From: Physcomitrium patens
Lineage: Eukaryota; Streptophyta; Bryopsida; Funariales; Funariaceae
DNA: 64,000 nt
Direction: 5' to 3'
Assembly: GCF_000002425.4 (NCBI RefSeq)
Contig: NC_037264.1
Coordinates: forward strand, 13,981,262 to 14,045,261
This document shows positions 57,436 to 64,000 of this stretch, in pieces. Numbering within the stretch: the first letter of the stretch is position 1; each line of letters opens with the position of its first letter. The notes below the pieces were generated by a model. It had not been told where the DNA came from, did no database searches, and saw nothing but the letters and a program-made list of their open reading frames with translations. The position numbers and the translations under genes were made by a program.

Positions 57436-58524
57436 TCCTCCCTTGCCAAAATTGGTTTGAAGAAGATCCTCCCTATCTTTTAATGCTATCTTCCCATCTT
57501 TTCAGCAAATAATTCCTTGCCGTATCATATTATTAAATTCATTGCAATCTTTTCTAGTGTGTGAAGCGTCATCACACCAAATGCATCTTTGTACGTATCC
57601 TTGTTTTGAAACATTCTTTGAATTGTTTGTAGAAGTATTCTCTTCAAGTCTTGCCAATTTGATTTGAAGATCTCACATTCCTCGTATAATTTCTTCCATC
57701 CCCATATCTGCTTTCTTTGATAAGGATGTCGAAGGTTGAACTGTAGGCATTGTTGGTGGTATTGTATGTACTGGAGCTTTGGATGCTTGTACTGTTTTCA
57801 GAATATTGCTCCTATCCTTCCTCCTTTCTCTTTTTGTAAGCAACCCTACCGCATCTTCAACGTTCTTCCACTTTGTTGTCAATCCTTCATCTTTTTCTTT
57901 GTCTTCAAGAAGGAGTTCTAATTTCCCTTGCAATTCTCTATCAGCAGCTTGAAGAAATAGATCAACTTTGTTCGGCTCCAATGTCAATTTTTCTACCTTC
58001 GACAATTGAGAGTACTGCCTCTCAAATTCCCTTAGTAGCTTTGTTGCTTGCAAATTCTTATTAAGCCGTTCAATCCATTCTAGAAATAGCTTCTTAGTAA
58101 CGCGATCAGCATCTTCCAAGAAATATTTGTCTTTCAATGCATGTGAAAAAACCTCCCATGAATTCCTATAACGATCCGTAATCGATGTAATGTGGTTTCT
58201 TATCTCCGGTATCGCGGCAAGTCCAAATAATTCAACCATTTTCTTCTCAGAAACCCGATTTAATTCCATTTCACGAACATAACATCTTAAATACCTTGAA
58301 ATATTCCTTTCATCAAATTGATCAATTTTATTGACCACTGCTTGCAATACTTTGGTTGCCAAAGCTTCCTTTCGATCATTGCTTTGCTCTTGCTGCATTG
58401 ATAATGAGAAGGCTTGAAACATACTAGCAATAGACAGATCCATGTACATACCTTGTCCTTTAGAAGAGCCCCTACCAGAAACTCCTCCCAAAGATCCTTC
58501 AAAATTTTTATTTTCGTTCTCCAT
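57436..58524 (-). pseudogene. D2 gag capsid and nucleocapsid
   Basis: Starts MENENKNFEGSLGGVSGRGSSKG at 58524, 283 codons to the first TGA (57673-57675, fits CGA). The capsid has MFQAFSLSMQQEQ, LQAVVNKIDQFDERN, ALKDKYFLEDADRVTKKLFLEWIERL and LLREFERQYSQLSK. After the stop the frame continues to an intact CCHC knuckle CIWCDDASHTRKDC (57544-57585), then to a second TGA in IIC, stop, KDGKIALKD near 57502. The protein would form the virus-like particle and bind the element RNA. Confidence 0.9.
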
Positions 58525-58575
58525 AAAAATAAAAATAAAATCAAACGAAATCCAATACCTTCCACCTCAAGCTTT

Positions 58576-58595
58576 CAGGTCGGATTCACCACTTA
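58576..58595 (-). other. D2 primer-binding site, tRNA-Trp-like
   Basis: The minus strand reads TAAG, then TGGTGAATCCGACCTG. It starts four bases after the LTR. From memory, the complement of plant tRNA-Trp is TGGTGAACCCGACGTG, so 14 of 16 bases agree. The assignment depends on that recollection. Confidence 0.5.
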
Positions 58596-59904
58596 TGTCG
58601 TATTACGTGTTGTCTTGTTCGGGAATACACTAGGTATCTGGCTATGGAAGATATAGTTGTTTTTACAAATAACAAAGAAACCCTAATAGATTTTATCCAT
58701 GTATGAAGAATATAATTGAAATATCAATTTCCAAGTATTTAAAAACACTCCTCATAGTCATTTTAACCATACAATATTCCAATTGCTTTATTTCTTTTAT
58801 AATTAAGTTTTTTTTGTTTTTCTTAACAAGCCCTAACCCTAGTTAGTAAGCTTTGACAAGCTGTAACTTTTGATTCAACTGTCCACTTAGTGTGAAATTT
58901 TGCACCCAAATACCAGTATAAGCCTTCTATATGCTCAGAAAATTTCAGCCCAATCCAACTTACAGATTGCAAGAAAACGCCCAAAAACTGCACTGATGAC
59001 ACTCGGCCGCAACCTTGAAATTTGATGTAGAAACTCCAGAAGTGATTTCTCCTTTGTCAACCGTTAACTCCAGCTCAAAATTGAATAGCCACTTGATCTC
59101 CAAATCTTCTATTACCAAGCCAAAAATTACGTCGATCCAACTAGTAGATCTTCAAATATCACAGAAACCCTATCCAACCCTATCCAACCCTTTGTACTAA
59201 AACCCAGATATCTCTTGATTGCATCGTTAGATTAACACAAATTTTTGTATACACTTAGTACACCCAACTATCCAGACAATACCAAATTTTGACCGATAGA
59301 TGCTACACGACTTGCACAAACCGATTGAGAATGCAAACCATCAATGTTTTATATAAAATCCGAAACACCAAAATAAACACTGACTTTGAGCAGCGATTGC
59401 TCTCCCCTCACAAATCCTAATGAAACCAAAATAGTGACCTTGAAAAGAGCTTGAAGCTAGCTCTTCGATCCAAAAACCCGATCTAAAAAAACCCCCCGTA
59501 TTTTGCCCTAGGCGGCCGTTTTAGTAGCCGGAGGTCGGATTTCGACCCTGTCTCATATCCGGCCGACCCCCGGATATCAATCTAATCTATCCTAGTGGTT
59601 TTATAGCCCGATCCTACCCTGAACTTAACCCTAGTATCAACCATGCTAATAAATTATCCTTTTTATCCTTTTTTTACCATTTTATGGCCTTTCTAAGGCA
59701 ATAAAAAAGTTACTACAGCCTAGAAGGTAAAATTACTATCTAGTTTTTATCTACTAGCTATTAAGTGAAGAAAATAGGATTAGAGGCTTTTATAAAAGCC
59801 TTGTAAAATATATTGAATGCTTGTTGAACCATGATAATAGAATATTAATTAAAATATTATTTTTTTGTCATATTTTTACCATATAGTCGTGTCACAACAC
59901 GACA
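58596..59904 (-). repeat. Composite element right X LTR (5' LTR)
   Basis: 1309 bp, almost identical to 48076-49384. Followed by ACGG, the right target duplication. It would carry the promoter for the D2-Y-D1 transcript on the minus strand. Confidence 0.95.
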
Positions 59905-59908
59905 ACGG

Positions 59909-60240
59909 AGATTTGAGACTAGTTCATTGCTAATTCTCAAATACTACTATATTGACCTAATCATTGTACAACTAGAAGAAATGTCTTTATTGTGCTAAAT
60001 CCTCATCTTATCACAATCCAAGAAAATATCATTATACCTTCCATATATCTTTATGTCATAATCTAATCTTTTCTTTATCTCTCAACTTCTATTTTATCTT
60101 TGTTTAATATACTTATTTTCCTTTTGCTTATCTTTTATCTTGTTCTATAGCAACCACAAAAGGCAAGTCCAAGAGTGCAAGTGGGAGTGGAAAAAATCCT
60201 AAAGCTTTACCAAAATGGCTAAATTACCATAGCTAAGCAA
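59909..60240. repeat. Repeat R, copy 2, right part
   Basis: Continues the alignment with 8663-8920 (AGAAGAAATGTC and TTGTGCTAAATC blocks). No open frame. Confidence 0.65.
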
Positions 60241-60463
60241 ATCCTTACAATATAAGTTTTGTTTCTTTCAAAATTTACTCTAATTAATTGATTTAGTAAG
60301 ATTATTAAGTCAAGAAGATTTTTCCTCCTAAATATTCAAATCCTAATTGACAAAGTCAAAAAAAAAAAAAAAAAAAAAAAAAAAACTAAATGGATAAAAA
60401 TCCACTAAATAAACTAAATTATATATATTTGATTGGATTTTTTATCCAATGCCACATCACATG

Positions 60464-60500
<37 letters not shown>

Positions 60501-60733
60501 AAAATATATTTTTATTTAATGACTTATTTTTTTGAATTGTACAATTGATTAAAAATTTTATTATTTCATAAGTTTACTTATTTGTATTTTAGAAAAATAA
60601 AATAAAATTTTATTATTTATATTCTTGTATTTATATTTTTAATTTTTAATTTTTAATTTTTATAATATATTTATTAATAAATATAAATTTACTAAATATA
60701 TTATTTTAAAATAATTATTTTAAATATAAAATC

Positions 60734-60774
<41 letters not shown>

Positions 60775-62944
60775 TTTTTCTATAATGGATTATTTTTAAA
60801 TTATTAAAATTCAAATAGCAATGTATACTTAAAAATCAATTCATTGTCATTTTTTTATAATAAGCACCAAACATAAATAATAATTATTCAAAAATTAATA
60901 TTTCATAAAAAAATATTTATTTTTGTATCATAGACTTTCATATGTTATAATATTTATATTATTTAATATCATCAAGGAATTAAAGAAATATCTTGTTTAT
61001 TTTTTTATTTATATATTTATTTTTCTAATTATCAACTAAAATTTCTCATATTTATTAATTACTAATTTATCAACAAGATTACTATAAGAGCATCAAATTA
61101 TCTAATTTTAAATTTTTAACAGAATTTATGACAATGCTTCATTAAGCATCTATTTATAAATATTTAAGACTTCTATTATCTTAAGCATAATTACTATGTA
61201 AGAGAACCACTTTAGCAATTTATGATGATTAAATTGATAGATATTAAACAAAATTAATATGACATTCTTAATTTTAAACTCACAATAATTATGATTTTTC
61301 TAATCATATTTTAATCTAAATAATTAATACTATATTTATACATACATATATATATATATAGATACAATCTTTTAAGATAAAAATGAAAAGATTAAACAGA
61401 TTAATATCCATATTTGCACATTAAACTAATTTATTTAAAAGAAATACATATTTAGATGTTTCTTTGTGGTTTATTCAATTAACTACAAAAATAGAGAGCC
61501 ATGTTCAAATACTTATTAATGTAAAAAATTATTAATTTACACTTTTAAAATTTAAGTGACAATATCCTCTATAATTTTAAATGCATCTTAGCATAACTTA
61601 AATGTTATAATATATATTTATAGCCTTGATAATCAAATTAATTATGATAAATAATTAAATATTTTTAAAAAATTAAATATATTTGTGATATGTATTAAGA
61701 TATCACATACTCCAATTAGTTTATAAATACAAAAAATAATGAATAGAGAAATAAAATAAAATTAAAAATAAATTAATTATTTATTTATTAAATTTTTAAC
61801 TAAAAAATTTTAATTATATAAAAAATACACTCTAAAAATCAGATTAAAACAAAAATTAAAAGATAAAAGATAACTAAAATTAGTTATTTTGTTTATAAAA
61901 TAAGAAAAATAATTATATTTATAAATTATATTGAATATAATCTAAATTTAAATAATTTTCAATGAAAAATAAGAATACCGTATACTTTTTTTAATTAACA
62001 TCAACAAGAATTCCTATGTAATTTTATTTTTTTTATAGTAGATGAATAATATAAAAATAATGATACATTGACTTCAGTTTTTTTATAACAAAAAATAATA
62101 AATTTAGAATATTATATCATAATTCATTATATTTAATTTATTTTATAATTTAATTATATCTAAAATAAAATAATTGAATAATACTTATAAATGATAAATT
62201 AAATATTTGATACTGGAAAAAATAACTAAATAATTATAGGTTTTTGTAATAACAAAAAGTTAAAAAGTTATAATATATATTTATTTATTTATTTATTTAT
62301 TTATTATATTAAATATTTATAATTTAAATAAATTTGAATTTAGCATTTGTATATTTAAATTAAAAATATCTATAGCATCCATTAATATATAGTTAACTTT
62401 AATATTTTTTAGACTAATGATTTGTAAAAAGATCTTATATATATTGGCATATTATGCATGAAAGAGAGTTAAGTATGGTTGTAAGATCTTTTTCTAAAAT
62501 CAATCCATCTTTTTTGCATGTATATCCATTAATACATTTATCTAAAATATGTACCAAAAGTTTTAGAATTTTCTTATATATTTAAGTATTTTAATAAATA
62601 TATCAAAATCCCAGTTTGATGCTTGCAAGAACTTTAGAAATAATAAATATGAGAGAGAGAGAGAGAGAGAGAGAGATATTATAAATACGATTTAGAAATT
62701 CAGGATATGATATTTTTGGAATCGTTATTATAATCAGTAAGAAAAATTCTTAATGGACATCCTCTTTTTAATATGCAATCACCTCTTTTCTGCCACACAT
62801 CCTCACATAAACTCATTAAAATTCTCTTATTGAGTAAGTTTGTAGTAAAGATAGTTTAAATAAAACTATTAAATATTTTTAGGTAAATAAAAAATTTATA
62901 TGAAATTCATCATAGAATTTTTAAATTTTTAATAGACAAAACAT

Positions 62945-62986
<42 letters not shown>

Positions 62987-63484
62987 CACATAAATCTTTT
63001 ATTAAAAATTTTCATCTAAATATTTTTCATCGAATTTTTTTAAAAATTTAATACATCTTTTAATGTATTGAAATTTCTTTTAGTATATCATTAAATTTTA
63101 ATGCCATTAATAATTTATTTATTTCTAGTTTCTTGCATAGTTTATTTGATTAAAGTCTCATACATTTTGATATACTAAATAAATTTTAAAAATACTTGAT
63201 TTTTTAATAATATTTTGTCAATATTTTTTATATTATATTATTTTATTTTAATTCAATAAAAAAAATATAATAATATGAATACAACACAATATTACTTAAA
63301 ATTAAGTAAAAAATTTAATTATATTAACACATAACATTTTAAATCTTATTTTTAAAAAGACTCTTTAAATTTAAAGAATGAAATTTTTATAATATTGGTA
63401 GAAGTCTCAATAGCATATATAGTAATATTTAAATATATTTTAGTAATAAAGTACTTAAAGCAAGTCTAATCCAAATTCTATCTA

Positions 63485-63530
<46 letters not shown>

Positions 63531-63764
63531 GAGATTCTATTAGTATTGATATCTTAGTAATATAATATTATTTTAAAAATTTATAAAATCTATTTTAAAT
63601 TTAAAATTATTAGATTTTATTTTCAAATTCTATATTTGTTATAATTATAATATCCAAAAGGAAGCATTAAATAGTACAAGCATAAACCAATAATTTAAGA
63701 TGTATCAACATGAATAGAATCTCTAAGGTTTGTTGTTGTGATTAGATAGTGGTTTAAAGAAACT
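60241..63764. other. AT-rich non-coding stretch with microsatellites
   Basis: No coding signal in any frame. Contains a poly(A) run at about 60359-60385, (AT)n runs at about 60465-60494, 60740-60769, 62951-62984 and 63490-63525, TTTA repeats at about 62280-62304, and (GA)n at about 62649-62676. I see no LTR or open reading frame in it. Confidence 0.6.
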
Positions 63765-64000
63765 TGTTAAGGACATGAATGAAGACAAAGCTATGAAAAG
63801 ATAATACACTCTTGTATCACTAATAGAAAGAAAATGTATAATATTAGAGGTAGGTATAAAATTAAAAGAAATTAAAATAGTCATTGCTAATTATTAAGAA
63901 TCTATAGAGTCTTAAAGCAAGTCTAAACTATAAAAAAAAGTGTTGACAATAATAAGAATAGCCTTAGTCTTGCTTCCATATATATTAGATACCAAGAAGA
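63765..64000 (-). repeat. Family I LTR, edge of a further element, cut by the window end
   Basis: TGTTAAGGACATGAATGAAG, then the ACACTCTTGTATCACT block and the AGTCATTGCTAATTAT block, align with the element C LTR from 34479 onward. Probably the end of a 5' LTR or a solo LTR on the minus strand. Its internal side is to the left, where nothing recognisable remains. Confidence 0.6.

Larger units (their letters stand above)
48076..59904 (-). mobile_element. Composite element D: X LTR, gag-only unit D1, Y LTR, gag-pol unit D2, X LTR
   Basis: The outer X LTRs (48076-49384 and 58596-59904) are both 1309 bp and differ at about a dozen positions that I can count, nearly all transitions. A different LTR, type Y (51355-52613), lies between. 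On each side it has the proper neighbours: a primer-binding site and D1 leader on its left, and a polypurine tract and D2 3' end on its right. The flanks are ATGA (48072-48075) and ACGG (59905-59908). The uninterrupted paralogue at 8340-8920 supports a single insertion in repeat R. The whole 11.8 kb unit therefore appears to have integrated at once. Confidence 0.8.

Noticed and set aside
57736-58064. Plus-strand frames with Cys-rich or hydrophobic stretches
   Set aside because: Shadows of the D2 gag on the min strand, which is supported by homology to D1 and E.
1-64000. Host genes, tRNA or rRNA genes, CRISPR arrays
   Set aside because: None seen; all longer coding-like stretches are explained by retroelements or the Helitron relic, and the direct repeats are LTRs or microsatellites.

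Overview
This is gene-poor, very AT-rich eukaryotic repeat DNA, built almost entirely from nested and decayed Ty3/gypsy LTR retrotransposons, solo LTRs and one Helitron fragment. I see no host protein gene, tRNA, rRNA or CRISPR array. The host is not certain. A land plant or a filamentous fungus with a large repeat fraction both fit: the gag of element B and the RT of element D2 recall fungal families, while element F recalls plant families. These comparisons are from memory. LAYOUT: 186-490 Helitron helicase relic (-). 767-7048 element A, a decayed chromodomain retrotransposon (family I, +). 8340-8920 repeat R1. 9702-38660 element E (family II, +), bounded by LTRs and an exact 4-bp duplication GCAT. 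E is split by two family III repeats (13933-16425, itself carrying repeat G, and 16581-17815), by a truncated X LTR (19008-20301), by element C (family I, -, 20302-35026) and by a solo X LTR (35424-36745). C is split by element B (family I, +, 20454-29058) and by a second G repeat (30445-31787). B carries two solo Y LTRs (21495-22735 and 25186-26527). Nesting is therefore four deep: Y in B in C in E. 38853-47702 is element F (-), another gypsy lineage flanked by LTRs of the same type as E. 48076-59904 is a composite element D (-) with three LTRs: X, a gag-only unit D1, Y, a full gag-pol unit D2, X. 60241-63764 is AT-rich DNA with microsatellites, and 63765-64000 is the edge of another family I LTR (-). 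HOW IT WORKS: family I has gag with a CCHC knuckle, then PR-RT-RNase H-integrase-chromodomain in the -1 frame, then a small extra ORF before the 3' LTR. Family II has gag and PR in one frame, ending at a conserved stop, then RT-RNase H-integrase in the -1 frame, with no chromodomain. Both families show the frame change in more than one independent copy. The best-preserved copies (B and D2) are broken mainly by C-to-T or G-to-A nonsense changes and have few frame changes, as expected from decay of methylated cytosines. The points most worth a second look are the X-Y-X composite element with its gag-only half, heat-shock-element clusters in the LTRs of B, the conserved -1 frame relations, 4-bp target duplications often containing CG, and the conserved extra ORF of family I.
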